This document shows, one piece after another, positions 9,885 through 19,215 of a DNA stretch of 46,715 nt (its first letter is position 1; every line of letters starts with the position of its first letter). A program made the position numbers and the translations under genes. The DNA lies in contig JAQBPY010000340.1 of the NCBI GenBank assembly GCA_028287285.1, positions 1-46,715 of the forward strand, read 5' to 3'. The notes under the pieces are model-generated. The model did not search any database. It had not been told where the DNA came from and saw nothing but the letters and a program-made list of their open reading frames with translations. The DNA is from Gemmatimonadota bacterium. Lineage in GTDB: Bacteria > Gemmatimonadota > Gemmatimonadetes > Gemmatimonadales > Gemmatimonadaceae.

Positions 9885-9989
9885 GCGCGACTTGGACGGG
9901 CTGTAAACGTCTGGCAAACGTACACTTCCATCGCGTTCCGGCAATGCTGCGTCGCTCCGGCGGCTCGCGGGTTGGGAAATGAATCACCC
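9885..9989 (-). promoter_or_regulatory. Probable promoter of cassette A with element shared with cassette B
   Basis: On the minus strand GTTTGCCAGACGT (9907-9919) lies 23-35 bases before the preferred sigma start. Cassette B has GTTTGCAAACGT (30808-30819) 26-37 bases before its sigma start. The match in sequence and position suggests a common promoter or operator, possibly autoregulated by the sigma factors. The metalloprotease on the other strand starts at 9990, so its promoter must overlap this segment. Confidence 0.4.
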
Positions 9990-11246
9990 ATGCCCATCCA
10001 ATCAATCAGGAATTACCAGAACAAGCGCGCCGTCTCGATGTGGCGATACACCCATGAGGCCCAAGTGACGAAGATCATCCTCTGCACCCCGAAGCAGTTG
10101 CCGCCGGCCAAGTTACTCAAGGCGGCCAGAAACGCCGCGCATCACAATCCGGGCAACAAGCCCGCGTTCGTCGGCGCCCCTCCCACGAAGATGTCCATTG
10201 CCGTGGTGACCAGGAAGTACTGGGGCAGTGCGGGCGTGCAATTGACGGTGAGCTTCATGGACGCGCCGCCCGCGGACCTGCGCAAACGCATCCTGCTGCA
10301 CATGAACGCCTGGGCAAAGACCGCGAATGTCAAATTTACCGAGACTGCGGGCACTGGCCGCGTTCGCATAGCGCGCGTGGCGGGCGGTGACGAAGGTGGA
10401 TACTGGTCGTACGTAGGAACGGACATCGAGCACATTCCGCACGACGCACCCACCATGAACCTCGAAGGGTTCACCATGAACACCGACGACGGGGAATTCT
10501 ATCGCGTCGTTCGGCACGAGACCGGCCACACCCTCGGATGTCCGCATGAGCACATGCGCAGGGAGCTGGTGGAGCTGATCGATCGCGACAAGGCCATCAA
10601 GTATTTCTTCGACAATGATGGCTGGACGCCCCAGATGGTCGTGCAGCAGGTGCTTACGCCCATCGAGGAATCGTCACTCATGGGTACCGAGCACACCGAT
10701 CAGACGTCGATCATGTGCTATCAACTCCCCGGCAGCATCACGAAGAACGGTGAGCCGATCATCGGTGGCAGGGACATCGACGCGTCAGACTACGCGTTCA
10801 TGGCGAAGACCTATCCCCCCATTTCGACGGCCGTGAAGCCAACGCCGACAAAGAAGAAAAAGCCCACTCCGAAAAAGACCATGGCGTTCCAGGAACCGGC
10901 CGGCCCGGAGGAGGAGCAAACGCCGGGTGGAACATGGGCGGATGATCCTGGCGGCAAGACCCTGACCATCACGTACTCCGTTCCAGGCCCCGTCTCCGAG
11001 CTCTGGCTCGAGCGCATCGGCGGCGACGGCAAGCGCGGTCAGCTCCGTGTGATCGATGGCACAGCGAGCCCCAAAGTCGCAGCCGGAACATACAGCCTGC
11101 TCGCGCGCGGCAAAACATCTGCCCCCGATACGCCATACTCCATCGAAATCACCACACCCGCGAGCGCCGCCTGGAAGCCGAACCCTGCGCGCACGTCCGA
11201 CGCCGACGCCGACATCCTCGACTATCACGACGTGGTGATGTCATGA
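9990..11246 (+). CDS. Astacin-like zinc metalloprotease with C-terminal extension
   Basis: The protein has 418 residues from ATG 9990-9992; longer in-frame extensions would run through the divergent sigma gene and are rejected. The zinc-binding site is HETGHTLGCPHEH at residues 176-188, the metzincin/astacin pattern HExxHxxGxxHE. A Met-turn follows further on (TSIMCYQ). No signal peptide is seen, although such proteases are usually exported, so location is uncertain. After the protease domain comes a Lys/Pro-rich linker (TPTKKKKPTPKKT) and a beta-rich domain of about 110 residues (KTLTITYSVPGPVSELWLER) of unknown role. It is the first gene of a plus-strand operon: its stop overlaps the next start in an ATGA at 11243-11246. 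It diverges from the sigma factor of cassette A. Confidence 0.85.
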   Translation: MPIQSIRNYQNKRAVSMWRYTHEAQVTKIILCTPKQLPPAKLLKAARNAAHHNPGNKPAFVGAPPTKMSIAVVTRKYWGSAGVQLTVSFMDAPPADLRKRILLHMNAWAKTANVKFTETAGTGRVRIARVAGGDEGGYWSYVGTDIEHIPHDAPTMNLEGFTMNTDDGEFYRVVRHETGHTLGCPHEHMRRELVELIDRDKAIKYFFDNDGWTPQMVVQQVLTPIEESSLMGTEHTDQTSIMCYQLPGSITKNGEPIIGGRDIDASDYAFMAKTYPPISTAVKPTPTKKKKPTPKKTMAFQEPAGPEEEQTPGGTWADDPGGKTLTITYSVPGPVSELWLERIGGDGKRGQLRVIDGTASPKVAAGTYSLLARGKTSAPDTPYSIEITTPASAAWKPNPARTSDADADILDYHDVVMS

Positions 11247-12268
11247 TCCGGTCTTCTCACATCATCGCCCTCGTTATCGCATTTCCGCTGCACGCGCAAA
11301 TGAGCGCAAGCAGTGCGCGCAGGAGTTACGAGCAGGATCTCAGCGTCGCCCCTCCTTCCGCGTCCGTGACCGGTACGCCGGCGCGCCTGTTTCTCAGCGG
11401 TGATAACGCCAATGCCGTCGCCAGCTTCTCGGCAGGCGCGGAGCTGTACCACGAAGGTGGATTGACCTTCAACGGCATTCTCGGCGGCAAGGTCCCACTC
11501 CAGAAAAGCGCCGATGACGCAACCTTCGCATCGCGTGATCGGCTCGCGGACGGGGCGGAATTCACTCTCACCGTGCACAGCGTATTCTGGGAACCTCCTC
11601 CCTCCATCACGTCACCCTTGAGCCTGAGGAAGTGGTGCGAGAACAACAAGCCCGAAGAGATACCGGAGTGCGGTGAAGTTCAATTGAGCCAGCTGTCGCG
11701 CGCGCACAATCAGCAGTACAAGAATGCCTCGGGCTTTGCGCAGCCCATGATGCTCGACATCGTCGGCAAGACTGCGCGTGCAACCCGTCAGTTTCTTGCC
11801 GGCAGTACCATGCTGCCCGATTCGTTGGACGCCACCGCCTGGTCGCTCGGCGCCGACCTCGCACGCTTCATGTCCACCGGGTTGTTTCCCGCCGGTCTCA
11901 TCTCCGCGGGCGGTAGCTACGCCGTCAAGTACAAGGCCGGCAAGGAAGGCCAGGGATGCGTTCCCGTCGGCACCGGCGGCGCGCTGCAATGCAGAACCGC
12001 GGCAATAGGCGCTCCAAAAAAGAAAGAGGGCTTCAATGCCCACGCGGAGTTGCGCGCCTTCCTCGGCGATCATTTCGCCATCAATCCCAACTACTCCTAC
12101 GTCAGGGCGGGAGGCACCCACAGTTATGCCGTTCCTCTCTACTTCATTCCCGCGCAAAAGGGTGGGCTGATTGGTGGCGTCGAGCCCGCGTGGGATACCG
12201 ACGACCGGCGATTCGGGTTGCGCCTGTTCGTGGGCAGCGCCGCATTTGGATTGGGCGACGCCAGGTAG
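11243..12268 (+). CDS. Exported protein of unknown function
   Basis: The protein has 341 residues and begins with a typical signal peptide (MIRSSHIIALVIAFPLHAQ). The mature part is beta-rich and Gly-rich, with strands such as GLTFNGILGGKVPL, and closes with LRLFVGSAAFGLGDAR. This fits an outer-membrane or periplasmic beta-structured protein, but the C-terminal aromatic residue usual for autonomous barrels is missing. Two pairs of Cys (KWCENN / PECGEV and GQGCVP / LQCRTA) could form disulfides. It is translationally coupled to the metalloprotease through an ATGA overlap, so it may be that protease's partner or substrate. No family recognised. Confidence 0.72.
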   Translation: MIRSSHIIALVIAFPLHAQMSASSARRSYEQDLSVAPPSASVTGTPARLFLSGDNANAVASFSAGAELYHEGGLTFNGILGGKVPLQKSADDATFASRDRLADGAEFTLTVHSVFWEPPPSITSPLSLRKWCENNKPEEIPECGEVQLSQLSRAHNQQYKNASGFAQPMMLDIVGKTARATRQFLAGSTMLPDSLDATAWSLGADLARFMSTGLFPAGLISAGGSYAVKYKAGKEGQGCVPVGTGGALQCRTAAIGAPKKKEGFNAHAELRAFLGDHFAINPNYSYVRAGGTHSYAVPLYFIPAQKGGLIGGVEPAWDTDDRRFGLRLFVGSAAFGLGDAR

Positions 12269-12364
12269 CGCTCGAGCGCAGTCTTCACCAGTCACGCTGG
12301 ATAGTTTCGGAGTCGTGCGCAGTATTAGGGACGTTGACGGAACCACCACGCTCCAAAGAGCCCC

Positions 12365-15028
12365 ATGCCACGCACCGCCCTCATCGCCGTCCACGGCGTC
12401 GGAAGCCCGCCAAAACACGACACCGCCCGCGCCATCGCGGACCTCCTTACGAAGTACGGCAGCGAGACCTCCGAATGCTCCTACCCGAGCTTCGAGGAAC
12501 GCCTCATCAAGATCCCCACCAACCCCGTCATCATCCCCGACTCCGCACGCCCCGCCACACCACCACCACCCAAAGAAAAAAGAGCCCGACTCGGCACCGA
12601 CGGCCGCGATCGCACCACCTTCGCGAACGAAGACCGCATCGCCATCGCCCACCTCGACATCGCCTTCACCCGCGACCAGCTCGCCGGCTACGAGCACGCC
12701 AGCGAGAAAGTCCCCTACAACACCATCGAGATCTGCGGCACCCGCGTCGACGGCCCCGATCCCACGTCCGTCCGCGACGTCCACGTCTACGAGATGTACT
12801 GGTCCGATCTCTCGCGCGTCGGCAGCGGCGTCCTCCGCATCGCCGGCGCCCTCTACCAGCTCGTGCTCCACATCGCCCACCTCGGCCGCAAGACGCTCGA
12901 TCTCGCCAGCGCCGCCGCACAGCACACCGAATCGCGCGCCATGATCGAGAACTGGAAACGCTCGGCACGGTGGCACGCGTGGACCCTGCGGCTGTTCACC
13001 GTGGGCGTGCCCGTGTTCACGCTGCTCATGTTCGCCTGCTTCGGCATGTTCGTGCCCGCCGCCATCGCCCCCGAACGGCGCCTCACCATTGGCGCCCTCA
13101 TCATCGAGCTCGTCATCCTCGTGGCACTCGGCCTCCGCGCCTATTTCAAGGACGCCAGTGCCAACGCAACGCGAAACCTCGTCACCGCGATCTTCGTCAT
13201 CACCGCCGCCGCGGTCGCCGGTGTGCTGTACGAGAATCGCATCGGCGACATCAGCGTCGGCGTGTGGGTGCTCAACGTCACCACCACCCTCATCGTCCTC
13301 GTCGCGTATCTCGTCATCATCGGCCGCTACGATACCGTCGCGCCGGGTGCACGCACATGGGGCCTCATTGGCCTGGCCGTCGTTGCGATCGGTATGTTGT
13401 TCTGGGGGCCACGCTTCGCCGCCATCGCCCACGCAAATTACGGCGAAGGCCTGCGCTTCACCGCGCTCGCCGGATTTCAGTTCAGTTACCTCCTGCTCAT
13501 GGGCGTCTGGATCCTTATCTGGGGCGCCGCATTCTGCACCATGCTCAGCAACTGGCGGCTGAGGCGCGAGCTCAGGAACGATCACTCGCGCGAGTCGGTC
13601 ACCCGCGCCACCCGTGCGATCTGGACCGCCAAGGTCACGCTCGCCCTCGCCCTCTTTGGCCTCATCGTCACCGCGCTCGTTGGCTATCAGACTGCCAACC
13701 TCCTGGCGTGGAAGATTCACGGCACGCCGTACACCATCGCCGATTCGCTCGTGACCCCCGGACATGCCGCCACGCAGCTCAGCGGCTTCAATCTCTTTCC
13801 CACCGTTCCCCCCAACACGGGCTTCCCGCTCATCACGCGTGCGCTCGTGGGCACGAGAACGGAATGCCCCGCCGCAACGAACTACGATCCCGCGAGCTGC
13901 GCCAAAGGCTTCTTCGACGCCCTCATCGCCGAGAGCGGCACCGCCGGCCTCGACATCGCGTTGATCTTTGCCGGCATGTCGGTGCTCATGATCTCGTGGT
14001 TCGTCGTGCTCATCGCGCTCACCGCCACCCGCGTGCCGAAATCAAAATCGGAATACGCCCGCAACCTCGGTACCTGGCTCACCGACGGATTCCGCTACAC
14101 CCACCTTGCCGGCTCGCTGCTCGTGTTCGGCCTTGTCGTCTCCATGACGCTCGGCATGTTCGTGGCTGGGTGGAAGTTGCTCCACAACAATGCGCCCCCG
14201 CCGTTTCTCCCCTCGTTCCTCACCAACACCAGCGGCGACGTCCTCGCATGGCTCGCCATCGCCGCCCTTGCGTCGGCAACGACCCTCGCCGCCGCGCGCG
14301 CCCGCATCGAGCTGCTCGCGTCGCGCGCCCGTCCCGCCCTTGGCATCCTGCTCGACGTCGACAACTACCTGCGTGAATCGCCGGCCGACGGCACGCCCAA
14401 GGCACGCATGGCCGAACGGTTCACGTCGCTGCTGCAGCACGTCGTGAGTCGCAAGGACGCCGACGGCGTGACGCCGTACTTCGACCGCATCGTCATCGTT
14501 GCGCACAGCCAGGGCACCATCATCACCACCGACATCCTGCGCTTCCTCAAGATCGCGCACGTCGCGTCACCCAATCTCGAGAACCGCGACATCCGCCTCC
14601 TCACCATGGGCAGCCCGCTGCGGCAGCTGTATGCCGTCCACTTTCCGCATCTGTATGAGTGGGTCGACTACACCGACTATGCGGAGCCCAACATGGCCGG
14701 CGACGACACCTGCTTCCGCGACAGCGACCTCGGACCGTCGCAGCTGATGGCCCCCTCCGGCACTGCGCCGCGCACGCTCGACCAGCTCAGCCCCTCGCCC
14801 GCGTGGCTTGGTCTCCGAAAGTGGGTGAACCTGTACACCTCCGGCGACTACGTGGGACGTCCACTCTGGCAGAACGACACCACCCCCGGTGTGTGGAATT
14901 TCCGTGAGCATTCCGACGCCGTCGTGGGCCTCGGCCGCCGCGAGCGCTGCCTTGGCGACGGCACGCATACGCGCTACTGGACCAGTGCGGAGGTTGCGCG
15001 CGAGATCGACGATCTCGTGTTTCGGTAG
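12365..15028 (+). CDS. Polytopic membrane protein with alpha/beta-hydrolase (lipase-like) domain
   Basis: The protein has 887 residues. The N-terminus (ALIAVHGVGSP) has the HG motif that starts many alpha/beta-hydrolases. The second half of the hydrolase comes at the C-terminus: the nucleophile elbow IVAHSQGT with Ser715, then LLTMGSPLRQLY, an Asp in SGDYVG and a likely catalytic His in DGTHTRYW. Between them, roughly residues 205-660, lie about eight to ten hydrophobic helices, so the hydrolase is interrupted by a membrane domain. This resembles serine hydrolases acting on membrane-anchored lipids (PGAP1-like logic), but the substrate is unknown. It follows the exported protein after a 96-base gap and probably belongs to the same unit. 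The smaller hydrolase at 45701-46618 shares the HG...SHSLGT...LGSPL order. Very low use of A/T at third positions here generates several long false reading frames. Confidence 0.85.
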   Translation: MPRTALIAVHGVGSPPKHDTARAIADLLTKYGSETSECSYPSFEERLIKIPTNPVIIPDSARPATPPPPKEKRARLGTDGRDRTTFANEDRIAIAHLDIAFTRDQLAGYEHASEKVPYNTIEICGTRVDGPDPTSVRDVHVYEMYWSDLSRVGSGVLRIAGALYQLVLHIAHLGRKTLDLASAAAQHTESRAMIENWKRSARWHAWTLRLFTVGVPVFTLLMFACFGMFVPAAIAPERRLTIGALIIELVILVALGLRAYFKDASANATRNLVTAIFVITAAAVAGVLYENRIGDISVGVWVLNVTTTLIVLVAYLVIIGRYDTVAPGARTWGLIGLAVVAIGMLFWGPRFAAIAHANYGEGLRFTALAGFQFSYLLLMGVWILIWGAAFCTMLSNWRLRRELRNDHSRESVTRATRAIWTAKVTLALALFGLIVTALVGYQTANLLAWKIHGTPYTIADSLVTPGHAATQLSGFNLFPTVPPNTGFPLITRALVGTRTECPAATNYDPASCAKGFFDALIAESGTAGLDIALIFAGMSVLMISWFVVLIALTATRVPKSKSEYARNLGTWLTDGFRYTHLAGSLLVFGLVVSMTLGMFVAGWKLLHNNAPPPFLPSFLTNTSGDVLAWLAIAALASATTLAAARARIELLASRARPALGILLDVDNYLRESPADGTPKARMAERFTSLLQHVVSRKDADGVTPYFDRIVIVAHSQGTIITTDILRFLKIAHVASPNLENRDIRLLTMGSPLRQLYAVHFPHLYEWVDYTDYAEPNMAGDDTCFRDSDLGPSQLMAPSGTAPRTLDQLSPSPAWLGLRKWVNLYTSGDYVGRPLWQNDTTPGVWNFREHSDAVVGLGRRERCLGDGTHTRYWTSAEVAREIDDLVFR

Positions 15029-15489
15029 ACGTCTTAAGGCGAACACCCAGGGACGACGTCGATGCTCGCCATCACCTGCGCGAGTCGCCTGGGGCGTGAG
15101 CCGTCCCAGTGGACTATTTCTGAATTAGTGGCAATGCTGTTCAGTCAACTGTCATCCCCCAGGAGCGAGCGAAGCGAACGAGTGTCGGGATATACTGTCC
15201 GCACCCCAAACTCCCAGGACGGGACAGCAGCTCCCGACAGTCGCTTCGCGCCTGCGGGATGACAGTCTAAAGTATTCGCGTATTCATGCGGGATGACGGC
15301 CTCCAATGCTCCTGTGGGAGTGCCATAGTACCCACCACGCACCTGCAACCCGAGAGCGTCATTCTCGGAGACGGCCAGGTGAGCAGACGTAATGGAACAG
15401 AGTCATCGCACACGGGCCCTCGCTCTCTCCCGAACATACCCGCCCAAGCGGTCTATCCCGGCCGAGCGAGAAAGGCTAATCTCTACCCC
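15029..15489. other. Intergenic region with inverted repeat, no gene recognised
   Basis: This 461-base gap between the membrane hydrolase and the tricorn-like protease holds one large inverted repeat (15148-15266) and isolated half-copies of the same repeat (CGGGATGACGG near 15288). No coding signature is convincing. The promoter for the S41 protease should lie in its last 150 bases. Confidence 0.5.
15148..15266. repeat. Large inverted repeat of the dispersed GAGCGAAGCGA family
   Basis: The outer arms ACTGTCATCCC (15148-15158) and GGGATGACAGT (15256-15266) are exact reverse complements. Inner arms AGCGAAGCGAAC and GTCGCTTCGCG, and GTGTCGGGA and CTCCCGACAG, also pair approximately. The transcript could form a long hairpin. 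It starts 119 bases after the hydrolase stop codon and may end or stabilise that transcript. Related copies lie at 18089, 18921, 22024 and 23084. Confidence 0.7.
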
Positions 15490-18400
15490 ATGTCCAAAAC
15501 ATTCTTCGCCGCCGCCGCCCTGCTCATCGCCGGCAGCGCGCACGCACAGACGCGCATGCTCCGCTCCCCCAGCGTGAGCCACAGCCAGATCGCCTTCGCC
15601 TACGCCGGCAACATCTGGATCGTCGAGAGAACAGGCGGAAGCGCCAGACGCATCACCAGCTTCCAGGGCGAAGCCAGCAGCCCCAAGCTCAGCCCCGACG
15701 GCAAACAGATCGCCTTCTCGGCCCAGTACGCCGGTAACGTCGACGTCTATGTCGTCCCCGCCGAGGGCGGCGACCCCAAACGCCTCACCTATCATCCCGG
15801 GCCGGATGAAGTGCGAGGCTGGACCCCTGACGGCAGGGAAATCGTCTTCGCCAGCGTCCGGGCGACGGACGCGCCAGGCGCCGTGCCCCGCTTCTATAAG
15901 GTTGGCGTGGGAGGCGGCCCAGAAGCCCCCATGCCCATGCCGCGCGCTTATCAGGGCAAGATCGCTCCCGACGGCCGGCACGTTGCCTACCGCATGAACA
16001 ACTCCTGGGACGAAGAGCGCCGCAACTACCGCGGCGGCCAGAATCGACCCATCTGGATCGAGGACCTGACGTCGCATGAGGTGATCACCACGCCGTGGAC
16101 GGACTCCAAGGAAATGGACCCCGCCTGGACTACCAGCGAGACCGTCTGGTTCCTTTCAGACCGCGACGGAGTGAGCAACGTCTTCAGCTACGACATGAAG
16201 ACGAAAGCCCTGAAGCAGCAGACCACCTTCAAGGACTACGACGTCAAGACCCTCGACGCCTCGGCCGATGCCGTGGTGTTCGAGCAGGCCGGCTACATCC
16301 ACGAGCTCGACCCGAAAACAGGGAATCACCATCAGGTCGCCATCACCGCCAACGGCGACTTTCCCTGGATGATGCCCACCTGGAAGGATGTCACCGCCCG
16401 CATCGCCGGCATGGCCCTCTCCCCCACCGGCAAGCGCGCCGCCATCGAAGCTCGCGGCGAGATCTTCACCATCCCTGCCGAAAAGGGCGACGCCCGCAAC
16501 CTCACCAACTCGTCAGGCGCAGCAGAACGTGACCCGAGTTGGTCGCCCGACGGCAAGTGGATTTCCTATTTCTCCGACGAAAGCGGCGAATACCAGCTCA
16601 TCCTCGCCAGTCAGGATGGCCAGACAAAGCGCGCCATCAACCTGCCAGAACCAAGCCACTATTACACCCCGCAGTGGTCTCCTGACGCAAAGCGCATCAT
16701 CTACAGTGATACCCATCTCAGGCTGTGGGTTCTTGATGTCGCCACCGGCAAGTCGACCCATGTCGACACCGACCCCTTCATGATTCCCACCCGGTCGCTC
16801 GACCCCCGCTTCAGCCCCGACGGCCGCTGGATCGCCTACGCCAAGCGCCTGCCCTCCATGTTCCGGGCAATTTTCGCCTACAACGTGGAGACCGGCCAGA
16901 AGATCCAGATCACCGACGGCCTCGCCGACGCGCAAGCTCCTGCGTGGGATGCGAGTGGCAAGTACCTCTGGTTCCTCGCCTCCACCAACTTCGGCCCCGC
17001 GTCCGGTTGGCTCGACATGACGTCCTATGATCATCCGGTGACGTCCGCGCTGTATCTCGCCGTGTTGAAGAAAGGCGAGCCAAGCCCGTTGCTTCCCGAG
17101 AGCGACGAAGAGCGTGAAGCGGCGGCGGCTGCTGCTCCGGCACGCGCCGATACGGCGCGGCCTGCCGCACCACCCGCCGCCGCCGCACCCGCGGGCGACT
17201 CCGTCCGCACCGCGCGCTCCGCCCGCCCCGTGGTCGCCATCGACGCCGACGGTATCGCCCAGAGAACGATTGCCGTGCCGGGCCTCGCCCAGCGCACCTA
17301 TCGCGACCTCGAGGCCGGCCCCGCCGGCACCGTGTTCTGGCTCGAGACCGTTCCCGCCACCGGTACCAGCGATGTCCCCGCCGGCGGCGGCGCGAACCCG
17401 CCCGGCACCCTGCATCGCTACGTCATCAAGGACCGCCGCGCCGCGCCCTTTGCCACTGCCGTGGTGGGCTACATCGTCAGTGCCGACGGCCACAAGCTCC
17501 TCTACAGGACCGGCGGCGGCGCGAATGTCGGCGTATTCCTCGTCGACGCCGACAAGACCATTCCCGCGCCTGCAAGCGGACGTCTCGCCGTGCAGCTTCG
17601 CGCGCTCATCGACCCACGTGCCGAGTTCAAGCAGATCTTCGACGAAGGGTGGCGCATTCAGCGCGATTACATCTACGTCAAGAACCTCCACGGCACCGAT
17701 TGGCCGAAGATGAAGACCATGTACGGCGCGCTGCTGCCGTACGTCAATCATCGCGCCGACCTGGGCTACTTGCTCGATCAGATGGGCGCCGAAATCGCCG
17801 TCGGCCACTCGTTCGTGCGTGGCGGCGACATTCCGGAAGTCGCCCCTGTAACGGCAGGGCTCCTGGGCGCCGACTTTACCGTCGACAACGGCCGCTATCG
17901 CCTCGCGAAGATCTATGACGCCGAGTCGTGGAATCCCGAGCTCCGTGCGCCCTTGGCGTCGCCTGGCGTTGATGCGCGGGTCGGTGATTACATCCTGGCC
18001 ATCAACGGCGTGAACCTCACGTCGTCCGACAACATTTATCGTCTGCTGGATGGGACGTCGAATCGCCAGACGACACTCGAGTTGAGTGGTCGTCCTGAGC
18101 GCAGCGAAGGACCTGCTTCTTCTGGTGCAGTGAGAAGAATCACCGTCGTGCCCATTCCAAATGAAGCCGGCCTGCGCACGCGCGCGTGGGTCGAGAAGAA
18201 TCGCCGTATCGTCGACTCGTTGAGCAAAGGAACGATGGCCTACGCGTGGATCCCCAGCACCGCGCAGCCCGGCTACGTCAGCTTCAACCGCTACTACTTT
18301 GCGCAGCAGGACAAGAAGGGCGCCATCATCGACGAGCGGTACAACAGCGGCGGCTCAGCGGCTGATTACATCATCGACATTCTGCAGCGGGATTTCGACG

Positions 18401-18852
18401 GCTACTTCAATAACCCGGTGGCGGAGCGGTATCCCATGACCTCACCGGCTGCGGGTATCTGGGGGCCGAAGGTGATGATCGTGAACGAGATGGCCGGCTC
18501 GGGCGGCGACTTGATGCCGTGGATGTTCAAGCATCGCAAGGTCGGCACGCTGGTTGGGAAGCGGACGTGGGGTGGGCTGGTCGGCACCTGGGATACGCCG
18601 CCGTTCGTGGATGGCGGGACGATGATTGCGCCGCGCGGCGGGTTCTTTACGCGGGACGACAAGTGGGATGTGGAGAATGTCGGGACGGCGCCGGACATTG
18701 ATGTGGAGAATTGGCCGCGCGAGGTGATTGCGGGGCATGATCCGCAACTCGAGCGGGCGGTGGCCGAGGCGATGAAGGCGCAGGCGGCGTCGAAGGTTGT
18801 TCGGGCGACGCGGGAGCCGGCGAGTCCGGAGTGGGGGAAGCGGAAGCCGTAA
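15490..18852 (+). CDS. Secreted tricorn-like S41 protease
   Basis: The protein has 1120 residues from ATG 15490, chosen because it begins a clean signal peptide (MSKTFFAAAALLIAGSAHA); a longer upstream extension reads through repeat DNA. Residues 20-600 form WD40/PD40-like propeller repeats (SPDGKQIAFSA, SPDGKWISYFS, SPDGRWIAYA). An Ala/Pro-rich linker of low complexity follows (about residues 540-575). Then come a PDZ domain (VDARVGDYILAINGVNL) and the S41 catalytic core, with Ser1004 in NEMAGSGGD. Order and length match tricorn protease and its bacterial relatives (about 1070 residues), but with an export signal. It probably degrades peptides in the periplasm. Oddly, a copy of the dispersed repeat is inside the coding sequence at 18089-18118, next to the PDZ domain, reading as GRPERSEGPA. 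Confidence 0.93.
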   Translation: MSKTFFAAAALLIAGSAHAQTRMLRSPSVSHSQIAFAYAGNIWIVERTGGSARRITSFQGEASSPKLSPDGKQIAFSAQYAGNVDVYVVPAEGGDPKRLTYHPGPDEVRGWTPDGREIVFASVRATDAPGAVPRFYKVGVGGGPEAPMPMPRAYQGKIAPDGRHVAYRMNNSWDEERRNYRGGQNRPIWIEDLTSHEVITTPWTDSKEMDPAWTTSETVWFLSDRDGVSNVFSYDMKTKALKQQTTFKDYDVKTLDASADAVVFEQAGYIHELDPKTGNHHQVAITANGDFPWMMPTWKDVTARIAGMALSPTGKRAAIEARGEIFTIPAEKGDARNLTNSSGAAERDPSWSPDGKWISYFSDESGEYQLILASQDGQTKRAINLPEPSHYYTPQWSPDAKRIIYSDTHLRLWVLDVATGKSTHVDTDPFMIPTRSLDPRFSPDGRWIAYAKRLPSMFRAIFAYNVETGQKIQITDGLADAQAPAWDASGKYLWFLASTNFGPASGWLDMTSYDHPVTSALYLAVLKKGEPSPLLPESDEEREAAAAAAPARADTARPAAPPAAAAPAGDSVRTARSARPVVAIDADGIAQRTIAVPGLAQRTYRDLEAGPAGTVFWLETVPATGTSDVPAGGGANPPGTLHRYVIKDRRAAPFATAVVGYIVSADGHKLLYRTGGGANVGVFLVDADKTIPAPASGRLAVQLRALIDPRAEFKQIFDEGWRIQRDYIYVKNLHGTDWPKMKTMYGALLPYVNHRADLGYLLDQMGAEIAVGHSFVRGGDIPEVAPVTAGLLGADFTVDNGRYRLAKIYDAESWNPELRAPLASPGVDARVGDYILAINGVNLTSSDNIYRLLDGTSNRQTTLELSGRPERSEGPASSGAVRRITVVPIPNEAGLRTRAWVEKNRRIVDSLSKGTMAYAWIPSTAQPGYVSFNRYYFAQQDKKGAIIDERYNSGGSAADYIIDILQRDFDGYFNNPVAERYPMTSPAAGIWGPKVMIVNEMAGSGGDLMPWMFKHRKVGTLVGKRTWGGLVGTWDTPPFVDGGTMIAPRGGFFTRDDKWDVENVGTAPDIDVENWPREVIAGHDPQLERAVAEAMKAQAASKVVRATREPASPEWGKRKP
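18089..18118 (+). repeat. Dispersed repeat copy inside the S41 coding sequence
   Basis: GTCGTCCTGAGCGCAGCGAA and the bases after it nearly equal the left arm of the intergenic hairpin at 23084. Here the repeat is read in frame within the S41 protease gene and supplies about ten residues between the PDZ domain's last strand and the next strand. It has not broken the frame. Confidence 0.75.
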
Positions 18853-19215
18853 GCGGACGGGGGACGGGGGACAGGGAAAAGGCAGACTGTCTTGCCGTCC
18901 GCGCGGGTGAATCCCGCCTTTGTCATCCCGCGCGAGCGAAGCCCGCCTTTGTCATCTCGCGTGAGCGAACCACCTGTTTTGTCATCCCGCGTGAGCGAAG
19001 CGAGCGTCGGGAGATACTCCACCAACCCTGGACCCAGTTCTGGCGCGGCGGTCAGCGACCGGTTGAACCCAGCCAACGCTGCTGCAGAAAACGCCGCGCC
19101 ACGTGCCAGGCGACGTCGATCGCCGTTCAAGATCAGCGCAACTACACCTCGACAAGCTTGGCGCCGCTACGTAATCGCAGCGGCGCGCACAGCCGAAGAG
19201 ATGCCAGGACCTCGC
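18853..19215. other. Repeat-bearing intergenic region between converging genes
   Basis: The S41 protease and the minus-strand barrel gene point toward each other across this 363-base gap. It contains the tandem repeat cluster at 18921-19017. No coding region on either strand is convincing. Confidence 0.5.
18921..19017. repeat. Three tandem copies of the GTCATCCCGCG-GAGCGAA repeat
   Basis: Units of about 31-34 bases begin with TTTGTCATCCCGCG, TTTGTCATCTCGCG and TTTTGTCATCCCGCG, each followed by a (G)GAGCGAA core; the last ends in GCGAGCGTCGGGAGATAC. The units are diverged and adjacent, with no unique spacers, so this is not a CRISPR array. It sits between converging genes. Confidence 0.75.

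Noticed and set aside
11612..13765. Very long open frame on the minus strand (717 residues) across the exported-protein and hydrolase genes
   Set aside because: It is antisense to two well-supported genes, has the Asp/Glu/Gly/Val-rich composition of a mirror frame, and shows no fold or motif.
11956..14376. 806-residue plus-strand frame rich in Arg and His
   Set aside because: Out-of-frame shadow of the 887-residue membrane hydrolase; composition (Arg/His/Pro) is typical of a shifted reading of high-GC sequence.
16513..17808. 431-residue minus-strand frame within the S41 protease gene
   Set aside because: Antisense shadow of a gene with signal peptide, propeller, PDZ and catalytic motifs.
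18921..19017. CRISPR array
   Set aside because: Units are directly adjacent, diverged and without unique spacers, and no cas genes are nearby.
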